A DNA stretch of 64,000 nucleotides from Leeuwenhoekiella sp. (GCA_002708845.1 PAPI01000024.1:124001-188000), one strand, 5' to 3'. Positions 34,433-43,414 are shown, numbered from the stretch's first letter. Notes: generated from the sequence alone by a model not told the origin. Numbers and translations: made by a program.

Positions 34433-36433
34433 TTAATACCAGTAGGTCATAATAGATTCAAATTCTGGGGTATCGAGATAGGGTTTAAAATGGGGATCGT
34501 ATTGATATTTTGAAGAGGTATACAAATAACCCGCAGCTACTGTACGTTTCAGGTGCGTAAATAACTGCTCTTTATCGCCAACAACCGCATAGTATCGGGC
34601 TAGTAAATAATCAATTTGTCCAAATTGATACGCGCCTCTTAAATTTTCCAATAATTCAAGCTCCTCTTTTGCGGCTGCAGGATTATTTTGTAAAGCATGA
34701 ATGTTTGCTAAAAAGCCAATAACCACGAGATCTTCAGGATCATTCGCTTTAAGTTTTTCAAATTGTTCCAAAGCATTGGCGTATTCTTCCGTATAGTAGT
34801 AAGCTCTTGCAATATCGAAATCAGCAGCCTCTCCCTCGGGCATTTTTAAAAGCTGTTTGAAGTAAACCGAAGCTGCTTCCTCTCCCTGATTAATCAAACT
34901 CTGTATACCTGTATATAATAGAAATTCACTCTTTTGTTCACCATTGAGCCTTAGGCCTGGGGCAGACAGTAATTCTAAAGGATCTTTACCCTTCGCCATG
35001 TACGCAACCGCCAAAGGTTTCAAAAAGTATTCCTGGTCCTTATAGCGGTATAAAGCGTCGGCATATTTAATAACGGAGTCAAACCGCTTTAAAGCAAGAT
35101 CTGCATAGGTTTTAATATAAACCCGGTTAGAGCAGTAAAAGCAATTTTCGGCATCAGAATCTTTAGTATCAATTTCCTGAAACACCGTATCGATGATTTC
35201 AGGACGATTGATATACTGCAAACCTACGGTTAGCATTGCCGCATTCGTATTCAATTCAAAAGGGGCCAGATCATACTCCCGTTTTAAATGCCGGTAAACT
35301 TCACGGTTATTTCCTTCTAACAAAGAAGAATACATTTGCACTATATTCTGCTGTCTTGGATTTGAACTGAAATTTTTAGTAATAATTTTTAAAATGGAGT
35401 CTGCCTTTCGGTATTGAAGCTGATCGTAGTAATAAGTAAGCTGAAACAAACGTGGCTCAAAATATTTAGGATCAATCTCTACGGCTTTTTCAATCAATTC
35501 AAGAGTACCCTCGTCATACACCGCTGCATTTTTAGCTTCTAAGAAAATCTCATAAGCCTCATATCTTGGAGGTGCTTCCTCAATAATAGCATCTTCCTTT
35601 TCTGCAGTTATCAGGTAACCCAACAGACGCTGCTTGAGTTCTTCAATACAGTCTAATGGATTGTTACTATCGCATTTAACAGGGTCAAGCGAAATAATCG
35701 TTTTATCTAGTTTACCATCTGTAATGCTACTTTGAAAGATAAGCTTGTTACCGTCCAGAAAAAAATTACCAATTATAATCTGCGCGGGTTTGAAATAATC
35801 CTGTAGAACCCTATTTTTTTTCGTTCCGCTGAGTTGAGACTTGATAATGTTTGAATAATCTTCTACTATCTGAGGGGTTACCACCTGTGCGATATCCTTT
35901 TGAGTGATTCCGTGGGTGATCCAATCTGCAGCCATTTTCCCCACAATATCAAGAGAGTCTTTACCCGTATTATTTTCAAACTTTAAGACTCCAATTTTAT
36001 CAGTGTTTTTAAGCGTTAAAGGACCAGCAAGGCCCGCCTCATTGAGCTCTGGATTTTTAAAGAAATTGTTTCGCACAACAAAAAATAAAACCAGGGCTAT
36101 CAAACAGCTTACGATGAAGATGGAGAGAAAGTAATAGCGTTGAAAGGGTGTTTTACTACCAAAAAAACTGCGTTTAGTGGGCAGATTGCCCGCTTCTGCC
36201 ATATTCCTTTTATGAATGGGTGCTATTTGAAATTTCCAGATGTAAAAAATATATACCGGAAAGCCAATGAGAAGAAGGATTAATACATAAGTAACGACTT
36301 TAGGTGAAAGCCCCATAGGTTGCTGTAAAGTCGAAATCACTTGAATTACCAACCAACTAAATACTGCATAGATAGAAAGTTTCTTGAAAACTTCTTTATC
36401 CTGGCACTCCTTTAAAAAAGCATTAAACCTCAT
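34433..36433 (-). CDS. Membrane TolB-like/TPR protein (adenylate-cyclase-associated type, no cyclase domain)
   Basis: In this 666-aa protein, the N-terminus has the pattern found in membrane parts of TolB/TPR adenylate-cyclase-like proteins (VFKKLSIYAVFSWLVIQVIS, LLLIGFPVYIFYIWKF). There are three TM helices (about 17-37, 46-68 and 102-123). An extracytoplasmic TolB-like domain follows (IGVLKFENNTGKDSLDIVGKMAADWITHGI, about 150-280), then many TPR repeats to the C-terminus. There is no cyclase or DNA-binding domain. It is the upstream end of the TIR/caspase cluster and could be its sensor, which is inference. The divergent promoter region to 36538 is only about 105 bp. Confidence 0.78.
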   Translation of the reverse strand: MRFNAFLKECQDKEVFKKLSIYAVFSWLVIQVISTLQQPMGLSPKVVTYVLILLLIGFPVYIFYIWKFQIAPIHKRNMAEAGNLPTKRSFFGSKTPFQRYYFLSIFIVSCLIALVLFFVVRNNFFKNPELNEAGLAGPLTLKNTDKIGVLKFENNTGKDSLDIVGKMAADWITHGITQKDIAQVVTPQIVEDYSNIIKSQLSGTKKNRVLQDYFKPAQIIIGNFFLDGNKLIFQSSITDGKLDKTIISLDPVKCDSNNPLDCIEELKQRLLGYLITAEKEDAIIEEAPPRYEAYEIFLEAKNAAVYDEGTLELIEKAVEIDPKYFEPRLFQLTYYYDQLQYRKADSILKIITKNFSSNPRQQNIVQMYSSLLEGNNREVYRHLKREYDLAPFELNTNAAMLTVGLQYINRPEIIDTVFQEIDTKDSDAENCFYCSNRVYIKTYADLALKRFDSVIKYADALYRYKDQEYFLKPLAVAYMAKGKDPLELLSAPGLRLNGEQKSEFLLYTGIQSLINQGEEAASVYFKQLLKMPEGEAADFDIARAYYYTEEYANALEQFEKLKANDPEDLVVIGFLANIHALQNNPAAAKEELELLENLRGAYQFGQIDYLLARYYAVVGDKEQLFTHLKRTVAAGYLYTSSKYQYDPHFKPYLDTPEFESIMTYWY

Positions 36434-36538
36434 TTGTTAAAAATAGGAAATAGATTTGTTAAAATATATCTTCAAATTGTTGATTTTTAACAATATATTT
36501 AGTAATATACTAAGGTATAACAAATAAAGACCAACATT

Positions 36539-36658
36539 ATGTCAAAAGATGCAAAGCCAGAAAGCAAAGCTTCTAAAAGTGCCGAGGGAAGTAAAGATCA
36601 AAAACCTAAAAAGGATAAACCAAAAGGAGGGGTGACAATTAATCCCAGAAAAGATTAA
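36539..36658 (+). CDS. Short Lys-rich protein, 39 aa
   Basis: An ATG at 36539 opens 39 codons encoding a very basic, low-complexity peptide (SKDAKPESKASKSAEGSKD, then KGGVTINPRKD at the end), followed immediately by a perfect terminator hairpin. The non-random C-terminus, divergent promoter space and dedicated terminator support a real gene. It resembles short basic proteins seen in other Flavobacteriia, but I cannot name a family. Confidence 0.6.
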   Translation: MSKDAKPESKASKSAEGSKDQKPKKDKPKGGVTINPRKD

Positions 36659-36660
36659 AA

Positions 36661-36686
36661 AAAAGACCGGCAATTGCCGGTCTTTT
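36661..36686. terminator. Bidirectional terminator
   Basis: This is a perfect palindrome with arms AAAAGACCGGCAA and TTGCCGGTCTTTT. It ends the short plus-strand gene and the minus-strand metalloprotease gene. Confidence 0.88.
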
Positions 36687-36710
36687 GTCATTTGTACTAA
36701 ATATTTGAGT

Positions 36711-39170
36711 TTATCTTGGATCAAGAATTAAATCAATACGTTCATTTAAATCCTGTAAATGATAGCGACTCAAACTGTCACCCGTACGATTTGCAGCACT
36801 TGCCGTTAAGCGTTGTAGTGTCTTCAGTTCTGCGCGGGCAATAGCTCTGATATCAGACTGACTAACATTTACATCAGTAGCATTACGTCTTCCCTCCTGC
36901 TCTTTTGTAAGCAAATACTCCAGACGATCTACATAAGCACGTTGTAAATTACGTCTGTAGGTGTCGATTTTAGCACCACGGCGTAGTTCACTAAAAATTC
37001 CGTTTCGTAGATCATCCATCATCGCAGTTAAGGTATAGGCTTCCTTACCATTAAGAGTTTCATTTTCAATCATACGCGCCATTCTACCAAAATCAAGCAC
37101 ATTGTTTAAGGTGCGCGACTGTGTGCTGCGAATGCGTTCTACCATTCCATCATGTTCGATACGGTTTAAAATTTCAGTATCAATCATCCACTCTGGTGTT
37201 TCAAATAATTCAGCGTTTAAAAACTCTAAACTTTCTTTTTGGCGCTCTTTTGGTACGGGAATAAAAACCGCTCCATCCTGGTCGTAGGTTTTATAGTATT
37301 CATAAACACCTCCTATATTATTACTCACGTGCCCCATATAGCGGTTGTATTGCGCTAAAACCTGACCGTATAGTGTTGCCAGATCCTCGTAATTCTTCCC
37401 ATCTTCGGCAGTCCAGGTAATCAAATTAGGAACGATGCGTTTCAAATTTGCAATACCATAAGTACTTGCTTTTACTGCGTCATCTCCTAAATCTTCGGTT
37501 TGTGAGCTAGGATCCACAACTTCACCTTGCTGTGCACCAAAACGGTACATCGGGTCACCTGCGTGCTCTAAAATCCATTCATCAAGGATAGGTTTTTCAT
37601 CTTTGCCTTCTTTATCTAAAATAGGCTTATATCCCCATTTAATTGCATATTTATCGTAGATACCAATGTTAGGCATCATAGAAACGCCCTCATCACCGGG
37701 TTGTGCGATATAGTTAAAACGCGCATAATCCATAATTGAAGGAGCAGTACCGTATTTTTCGGTAAAGCTCTTAGAGCGTAACGAATCTACAGGGTAAGCT
37801 ACACTACTTCCCATATTGTGTGGTAAACCTAACGTATGCCCTACTTCGTGAGAAGATACAAAACGTATTAAGCGTCCCATAATTTCATCTTTGAAAGCCA
37901 CGCCACGCGCTTCAGGATTAATTGCTGCAGTTTGTACAAAATACCAATTGCGCAAAAGGGTCATTACGTTGTGGTACCAGTTGATATCAGATTCTAAAAT
38001 CTCACCACTACGCGGGTCACTCACGTGAGGTCCGTTAGCGTTTGGGATTGGAGAAGCTAAATAGCGTACTACAGAATAGCGTACATCTTCGGGAGACCAC
38101 TCGGGATCTTCTTCTACACTTGGGGGATCTTTGGCTATAATAGCATTTTTGAAACCTGCTGCCTCAAAAGCTACCTGCCAGTCTTCAATACCTTGTTTGA
38201 TATAAGGCACCCATTGTTTTGGCGTGGCACGGTCTACGTAATAGACAATCGGCTTTACAGGCTCAACAAGTTCCCCAGCTTTAAATTTCTCAACATCCTC
38301 TGGCTTTACTTCTAATCTCCAGCGATCCAGATAACGCACGGTTTTACTTTCCTGCGCATCCAGACCATAATCAACCTGCCCCCTGGCAAACCAGCCCACA
38401 CGCTCATCAAAATATCGACGCTCCATCGGTTCTTTTGGAAGCAATACCATACTGTTATTCATTTCAACAGTGATGGAACCTACACTCTCATTGCTGGGAG
38501 GATTAGCTGCATTGTAAGTCTTTACATGTCTGGCTTCAATATTTAAAGGATAACTTTTAAGACTTTCGATATAGCTTCTGCCTTTATCCAGATTACGTAC
38601 TTTATATGCTTCTTTGTAATAACCCGGAATTCCCAGAGCCTGAACATCATCAGTATATAAATCGTTTACCTGTATTACGGTAGCTGTAGAGTCTTTATTG
38701 ATGGTTTTAATATCAAATGCATACAGAACTGGTTCAAAATTAGAATTGGTAACCGCCTCGTGTATAGGTAGTGAATCTGCAGCAAATATTTGATGAGATA
38801 CAACTCTAAGCAGTACTTTTTTATCTTTTTTCTCCCATCGTAAAACCTCTGTGTTTGCCTTTCCACCCCCAAAACCAAGTCCGGAAGCGGTTTTAGCGAT
38901 ACGGCTCACCATTAACATTTCACGATTAAATAAACTGTCTGGAATCTCGTAGAAATAGTCTTCATCTACTTTGTGAACCACAAAAAGGCCAGAATCAGAG
39001 ATTGCTTCTTTGGTAATTACCTTATCGTAAGGTTTCATACCGTCTTTTGATTTTTCTTTTTCAGTGGAAGCTGATGCAGCCCCTTTTTTTGCCTGCTTGG
39101 TACTTGAACAGGAGACGACTGTCATCACTGATAAAGTAAAAGCAAGAATTGAGTACATTTTTATTTTCAT
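36711..39170 (-). CDS. Zinc-dependent metalloprotease lipoprotein (DUF5117/DUF4953 type)
   Basis: This 819-aa protein has a signal peptide and lipobox (LSVMTVVSCSS). N-terminal DUF5118/DUF5117-like regions follow (LFVVHKVDEDYFYEIPDSLFNREMLMVSRIAKT, RYFDERVGWFARGQVDYG), then a metzincin-type zinc site HEVGHTLGLPHN at about 445 and a DUF4953-like C-terminal region with SIMDYARFNYIAQPGD. Such proteins are common in Bacteroidota and are probably anchored at the cell surface or in the periplasm. The natural substrate is unknown. It is flanked by terminators and probably monocistronic. Confidence 0.88.
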   Translation of the reverse strand: MKIKMYSILAFTLSVMTVVSCSSTKQAKKGAASASTEKEKSKDGMKPYDKVITKEAISDSGLFVVHKVDEDYFYEIPDSLFNREMLMVSRIAKTASGLGFGGGKANTEVLRWEKKDKKVLLRVVSHQIFAADSLPIHEAVTNSNFEPVLYAFDIKTINKDSTATVIQVNDLYTDDVQALGIPGYYKEAYKVRNLDKGRSYIESLKSYPLNIEARHVKTYNAANPPSNESVGSITVEMNNSMVLLPKEPMERRYFDERVGWFARGQVDYGLDAQESKTVRYLDRWRLEVKPEDVEKFKAGELVEPVKPIVYYVDRATPKQWVPYIKQGIEDWQVAFEAAGFKNAIIAKDPPSVEEDPEWSPEDVRYSVVRYLASPIPNANGPHVSDPRSGEILESDINWYHNVMTLLRNWYFVQTAAINPEARGVAFKDEIMGRLIRFVSSHEVGHTLGLPHNMGSSVAYPVDSLRSKSFTEKYGTAPSIMDYARFNYIAQPGDEGVSMMPNIGIYDKYAIKWGYKPILDKEGKDEKPILDEWILEHAGDPMYRFGAQQGEVVDPSSQTEDLGDDAVKASTYGIANLKRIVPNLITWTAEDGKNYEDLATLYGQVLAQYNRYMGHVSNNIGGVYEYYKTYDQDGAVFIPVPKERQKESLEFLNAELFETPEWMIDTEILNRIEHDGMVERIRSTQSRTLNNVLDFGRMARMIENETLNGKEAYTLTAMMDDLRNGIFSELRRGAKIDTYRRNLQRAYVDRLEYLLTKEQEGRRNATDVNVSQSDIRAIARAELKTLQRLTASAANRTGDSLSRYHLQDLNERIDLILDPR

Positions 39171-39209
39171 ATAGTATTTTTTGATCGCCCCAATTTAAAA
39201 CTATACTAA

Positions 39210-39246
39210 AACAAACCCTGTTAAGAAACTCTTAACAGGGTTTGTT
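39210..39246 (-). terminator. Strong terminator after the aldo/keto reductase
   Basis: A 17-bp perfect stem with a 3-nt loop (AACAAACCCTGTTAAGA paired with its complement at 39230-39246) lies 82 bp past the aldo/keto reductase stop. The hairpin also sits just upstream of the metalloprotease gene. Confidence 0.8.
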
Positions 39247-39327
39247 AATTTTTCAAAAAATGCAAAAAATTAATGAGTTTGGAATATTTGGCTGAATAAA
39301 AAGCAAGCGAAATATCTAAAAGCTGAT

Positions 39328-40272
39328 TTATTTTTTACGGCTGGCATCATCTAAACGCTGTAAATCTTCATCATCTAAACGCATATTTAAAGCCTCATCA
39401 AACGATTTCAACTGACTTTCTGTACTTGCGCTTACGATGGGTGCACATATACCCGGTTGGTCCATTGTCCAGGCAATAGAAACACCGGCTTGGGAAACCT
39501 CATGCTTATCAGCAGTTTGCTTTAACGCCTTGAGTAAAGCCTTCCCACGCTCATCAAAGTATTTTTTTACAAAACGCTCCCGTTCTTTTCCTGAAGCATC
39601 CTCTACATCTGTATATTTACCTGTAAGAAACCCGCTGGCTAGAGTGAAATAGCTGTTTACGATGAGTTCGTTTTCAATACAGAAATCACGATAATCTCCT
39701 TCAAAGCTTTGACGTTCCATCAGATTGTATTCGGGCTGTATGAATGTATAGGAAGGTAAATCAGATTCTTGTGAAAGTGCTAAAGCTTCCTGCAAAGCAA
39801 TTAATGGAAAATTAGATGCTCCTATTTCGCGAATCTTTCCGGCTTTAATCGCATTGTGATAAATCGCAAGTGTTTCGTGCTGCGGGGTGCTTTCGTCATA
39901 TTTATGACTGTAATACACGTCAATGTAATCGGTTTGCAGACGCTTGAGGCTCAGATCAAGTTGCTCTGTTATATAGGGAATTGAAAGATCTGGGTTTCCC
40001 TTACCCATCGGGCTTCCCACCTTAGTTGCTATAATTACTTTATCCCGGTTCTTACGCTCGTGCATCCACTGCCCTAAAATCGTCTCACTTTCTCCCCCGC
40101 TGTTTCCATTAGCCCAATGCGAATAAACATTTGCTGAATCTATATAATTAAGACCCCGATCCATAAGGGCATCCAAAAGTCTAAATGAAGTTTTCTTATC
40201 TGCCGTCCAGCCAAAAACATTTCCGCCAAAAACTAATGGAGGCATTTTAAATTGAAGTTTCAAAGTTGTCAT
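39328..40272 (-). CDS. Aldo/keto reductase family oxidoreductase
   Basis: This 314-aa (beta/alpha)8 protein has DSANVYSHWANGNSGGESE with the catalytic Asp and Tyr, VIIATKVGSPMG with the catalytic Lys, and YYSHKYDESTP with the His-like position. Further conserved parts are EIGASNFPL and FIQPEYNLM. It is an NADPH-dependent reductase of the YajO/YghZ-like group with unknown substrate, and stands alone with its own terminator. Confidence 0.92.
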   Translation of the reverse strand: MTTLKLQFKMPPLVFGGNVFGWTADKKTSFRLLDALMDRGLNYIDSANVYSHWANGNSGGESETILGQWMHERKNRDKVIIATKVGSPMGKGNPDLSIPYITEQLDLSLKRLQTDYIDVYYSHKYDESTPQHETLAIYHNAIKAGKIREIGASNFPLIALQEALALSQESDLPSYTFIQPEYNLMERQSFEGDYRDFCIENELIVNSYFTLASGFLTGKYTDVEDASGKERERFVKKYFDERGKALLKALKQTADKHEVSQAGVSIAWTMDQPGICAPIVSASTESQLKSFDEALNMRLDDEDLQRLDDASRKK

Positions 40273-40410
40273 ACTAATTTCTTTTAGTTAAAATTACAAA
40301 AGGCTGTCTGAGACACTGGTTTTACTAAGCTAAAGTTGTGTTAAGCCCGGATAAAAGAAAAGGTATTTCTAGTATTTATGTAAATTAGTTTAAACAACTA
40401 ATCAAAAATC

Positions 40411-40548
40411 ATGAAGAAATTACTGCGTGCACTTTTGGCTGGCTACGGAGCAAAAAAAATAGGTGGAGGAAGATGCGGCTGCATTGGAACCATAGTTGTA
40501 TTTCTTATTCTTTACTGGCTTTTGGGTTATGTTTTTAAAGTCTTTTAA
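40411..40548 (+). CDS. Small membrane protein, 45 aa
   Basis: An ATG at 40411 opens 45 codons with a basic amphipathic start (MKKLLRALLAGYGAKKIGGG), a CGC motif and one hydrophobic helix (IGTIVVFLILYWLLGYVF). The pattern strongly resembles short membrane proteins in other Flavobacteriia. It lies 11 bp upstream of the next small membrane protein gene, so the two probably share a transcript. The function is unknown. Confidence 0.65.
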   Translation: MKKLLRALLAGYGAKKIGGGRCGCIGTIVVFLILYWLLGYVFKVF

Positions 40549-40559
40549 AATTGAAACCT

Positions 40560-40859
40560 ATGAATCAGCTTTTACTTAAAAACATCAGATTGTGTATACT
40601 GCTTAGCGTAGTTGTACTCTTATTACTCATACCACTTGTTGCGATGCAATTTAGCCCAGATGTAAACTGGAGCGGTTTTGATTTTGCGGTAATGGCTATT
40701 CTACTTTTCGGAACTGCGATGGTATGTGAATTTATTCTACGGAAGGTAAAAACCTTCAAAAATCGTGTATTGGTTTGTGGAATCGCACTTTTTATTTTCT
40801 TTGTGCTTTGGGCCGAAATAGCTGTTGGTATTTTTGGAAGTCCGATAGCCGGAAGTTAA
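40560..40859 (+). CDS. Small membrane protein, three TM helices
   Basis: This 99-aa protein begins at the ATG at 40560 (an upstream TTG is less likely). It has three hydrophobic segments (about 8-30, 40-58 and 70-90) with a basic stretch RKVKTFKNR before the third. Related-looking proteins are common, small and uncharacterised. A good terminator follows at 40877. Confidence 0.75.
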   Translation: MNQLLLKNIRLCILLSVVVLLLLIPLVAMQFSPDVNWSGFDFAVMAILLFGTAMVCEFILRKVKTFKNRVLVCGIALFIFFVLWAEIAVGIFGSPIAGS

Positions 40860-40876
40860 TATCAAATAAAACCCAT

Positions 40877-40912
40877 AAAAAACTCCGAAGGTTAAAACCT
40901 TCGGAGTTTTTT
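40877..40912. terminator. Bidirectional terminator
   Basis: The stem AAAAAACTCCGAAGG/CCTTCGGAGTTTTTT surrounds a small loop. It is placed between the ends of the plus-strand small membrane protein and the minus-strand YdeP-like oxidoreductase. Confidence 0.88.
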
Positions 40913-40928
40913 AGTTTAACTGGTATTC

Positions 40929-43250
40929 TTATTCCGCAGCGATTACTGCATCTTCTTTTTTATGGATGCGCACCCGTACCGATTTACTGATGGGCGTCTG
41001 ACTGCGCTCTGCGAAATGATTATACGGTACCAGAATATTGGTCTCCGGAAAGTAAGCAGCCACATTACCTCTTGGAATATTATAAGGAACCATCAAAAAT
41101 TTATGTGCAGTACGAATCTTGCCATCGTACGCGCTGGTGATATCTACCACATCCAGTTTATTTAAACCGGCTTTTTCCATATCCGAAGGATTCATGAAAA
41201 GGACTCTACGCTCGTTATAAACCCCTCGATACCGGTCATCCAGACCATAAATTGTGGTGTTGAACTGATCGTGGGAACGTATGGTCATCAGCATAAACTC
41301 ATCTTTGGCGAGCTGATGATCGGGTAGTTTATTAATGGTAATTTGAGCTTTGCCCTCTGGCAGCATGCTAAAGTCCAGATTACGCACACTATTGGGTAAA
41401 TAATACCCGTGACCTTCAGAACGCTTGCTGGTTTCTTCAAATCCTTTAGCAACCTTATCAATATTTTCGCGAATTAAATCATAATCCCTGCTCCAGGCCT
41501 TCCAGTCTACGGAATGATTTCCTCCGAAATAAGCATCAGCCATTTCAGCAATAATCTGCGGTTCACTACGCACCTGATCGGATGCCGGTTTCAAAATTCC
41601 TTTTGACTGACTTACTTTACCCATACTGTTTTCAACGGTAAAGAAACGTTTAGTCCCATCTATTTCATCTTTTTCAGAGCGTCCTATGGTAGGCAGAATT
41701 AAAGCCGTTTTACCGGTAACGAGATGGGTTCGATTTAGTTTGGTACTTATTTGTACGGTGAGATCACAATTCTGAAGTGCTTCTGCTGTGTATTGCGTAT
41801 CTGAGGCTGCCATTAAAAAGTTTCCACCCAAACACATAAATACTTTGATTTTGCCCTCGTGCATGGCTTCCATGGCTTCAACCACATCAACTCCCTTTTT
41901 TGTAGGAGGATCAAATTGCAAATGGGTTTTGATGCGTTCATTCATAGCCTCATCTACAAAGTGTTGTATCCCCACACTCCGATCCCCCTGCACATTGCTG
42001 TGACCGCGTACCGGGCAGGTACCGGCACCCGGTTTGCCTAAAGCCCCTTTGAGAAGTAATAAATTGACAAACTCTCTGATATTTTCAACCCCATTTTTAT
42101 GTTGGGTAAGGCCCATAGCCCAGCACACAATGATGCGTTTGGAGTTACGCAACATAGCAACCGCTTTATTCACATCAGATTCCTGAACTCCTGACCTTCT
42201 CAACAAATCGCCCTCGTCATATCGCGCCAGATCTTCCAAAAAGCTATCGTAACCCGCGGTATATGTTTCTATAAATTCGTGATCAAAAACCGAACGATCA
42301 ATGGTATCTAGCGTCGCTAACTTTTTTAATATCAATTTCATCAGGGGGATATCCTGATTGATATTTACCGGCAGATGCAAGTCGGCCATTTGGACTCCGC
42401 TACCAATTGTTCCACTTAAATGCTGGGGATTCTTAAAATTTACCAGTCCGGATTCCTCCAGCGGATTGATACTGATAATTTTTCCGCCGTTATTTTTACA
42501 CTTTTCAAGAGCAGACATCATCCTTGGGTGGTTGGTTCCCGGGTTTTGACCTGCAATGATAATCACTTCGGCCTCATATAAATCTTCTAGAACTGTTGAG
42601 CCCTTTCCTATTCCCAATGTTTCACCTAAAGCTACTCCACTTGATTCGTGGCACATATTAGAACAGTCCGGCATATTGTTCGTTCCCAATGCACGGGCAA
42701 ACATTCCGTAAGTGAAAGCCGCCTCGTTGCTCGATCTTCCTGAAGTGTAAAAAATAGCTTCGTTGGGATTATCCATTTTATGCAAGTGCTTGGCGATCAG
42801 TTCGTAAGCTTCAGTCCAGGTAATGGGCTCATAATTGACGCTTCCCGGTCTTAAAACCAAAGGTTCGGTCAGGCGACCAAATTTATTTAGTTCGTAATCA
42901 GAGAGTTGTGACATTTCTTCTACAGACCATTTTTGAAACATAGTCGCACCCACATGACTGGTAGTAGCTTCATCAGCCAATGCTTTAGCACCGTTTTCAC
43001 AATATTCGGCTATCGGAGACCGCTCTTCGGGGTCCGGCCAGGCACAACTGGGGCAATCAAAACCACCTTTCTGATTCATTTTAAGCAAAGCGCCCATCGA
43101 TCGCAAAACACCCATCTCTTTAAAGCCATGCTTTAAGGCTTCTTTTACACCCAGCATTCCGGCGGCATCGGTAACGCGTTTACCTAATTTGATATTTGTA
43201 AATTCTTCCATCCCTGTGATGGAAACGTTTCTTTTAAAAGAATCAGACAT
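40929..43250 (-). CDS. YdeP/FdhF-type molybdopterin oxidoreductase
   Basis: This 773-aa protein belongs to the FdhF/YdeP group by GGFDCPSCAWPDP, CENGAKALADE, FYTSGRSSNEAAFTYGMFAR, DCSNMCHESSGVALGETLGIGKGS and IIAGQNPGTNHPRMMSAL, with a C-terminal molydop-binding domain (FNTTIYGLDDRYRG). It needs bis-MGD cofactor. The reaction is not known for most members, and in E. coli YdeP is tied to acid resistance. It is divergent from the molybdenum-cofactor operon that would supply the cofactor, with about 164 bp between starts. No FdhD gene is seen nearby. Confidence 0.9.
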   Translation of the reverse strand: MSDSFKRNVSITGMEEFTNIKLGKRVTDAAGMLGVKEALKHGFKEMGVLRSMGALLKMNQKGGFDCPSCAWPDPEERSPIAEYCENGAKALADEATTSHVGATMFQKWSVEEMSQLSDYELNKFGRLTEPLVLRPGSVNYEPITWTEAYELIAKHLHKMDNPNEAIFYTSGRSSNEAAFTYGMFARALGTNNMPDCSNMCHESSGVALGETLGIGKGSTVLEDLYEAEVIIIAGQNPGTNHPRMMSALEKCKNNGGKIISINPLEESGLVNFKNPQHLSGTIGSGVQMADLHLPVNINQDIPLMKLILKKLATLDTIDRSVFDHEFIETYTAGYDSFLEDLARYDEGDLLRRSGVQESDVNKAVAMLRNSKRIIVCWAMGLTQHKNGVENIREFVNLLLLKGALGKPGAGTCPVRGHSNVQGDRSVGIQHFVDEAMNERIKTHLQFDPPTKKGVDVVEAMEAMHEGKIKVFMCLGGNFLMAASDTQYTAEALQNCDLTVQISTKLNRTHLVTGKTALILPTIGRSEKDEIDGTKRFFTVENSMGKVSQSKGILKPASDQVRSEPQIIAEMADAYFGGNHSVDWKAWSRDYDLIRENIDKVAKGFEETSKRSEGHGYYLPNSVRNLDFSMLPEGKAQITINKLPDHQLAKDEFMLMTIRSHDQFNTTIYGLDDRYRGVYNERRVLFMNPSDMEKAGLNKLDVVDITSAYDGKIRTAHKFLMVPYNIPRGNVAAYFPETNILVPYNHFAERSQTPISKSVRVRIHKKEDAVIAAE

Positions 43251-43380
43251 AACAAGTAGTTCATTAATTGAAGATATTCAGATAAGATTCATCTTTCTGA
43301 ATTTGATCAACAAGTTACCTATAATTACTGCCATATTTTATTAAGGAAAGACTAAAACAGAAGGTTTCCCAAAGTCTTTT

Positions 43381-43404
43381 CGTTATATTCGCTAGGACAT
43401 AACG
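43381..43404. promoter_or_regulatory. ModE-type operator upstream of moeA
   Basis: CGTTAT (43381-43386) and ATAACG (43399-43404) form an inverted repeat with a 12-bp spacer, reading CGTTATAT...ACATAACG. This is almost the known E. coli ModE operator (CGNTATATA-n-TANATAACG). It ends 10 bp before the moeA start codon, so a bound protein would block translation or transcription start. The operon itself encodes a ModE-type HTH protein, the likely binder. Confidence 0.75.
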
Positions 43405-43414
43405 CTTAGAATTT

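Noticed and set aside
36499-36513. AT-rich palindrome TTAGTA-ATA-TACTAA in the divergent promoter region
   Set aside because: Single copy in AT-rich DNA; insufficient to call an operator.
43251-43380. Possible Moco riboswitch upstream of moeA
   Set aside because: No conserved Moco RNA features were recognised; the clear signal is the protein operator at 43381.
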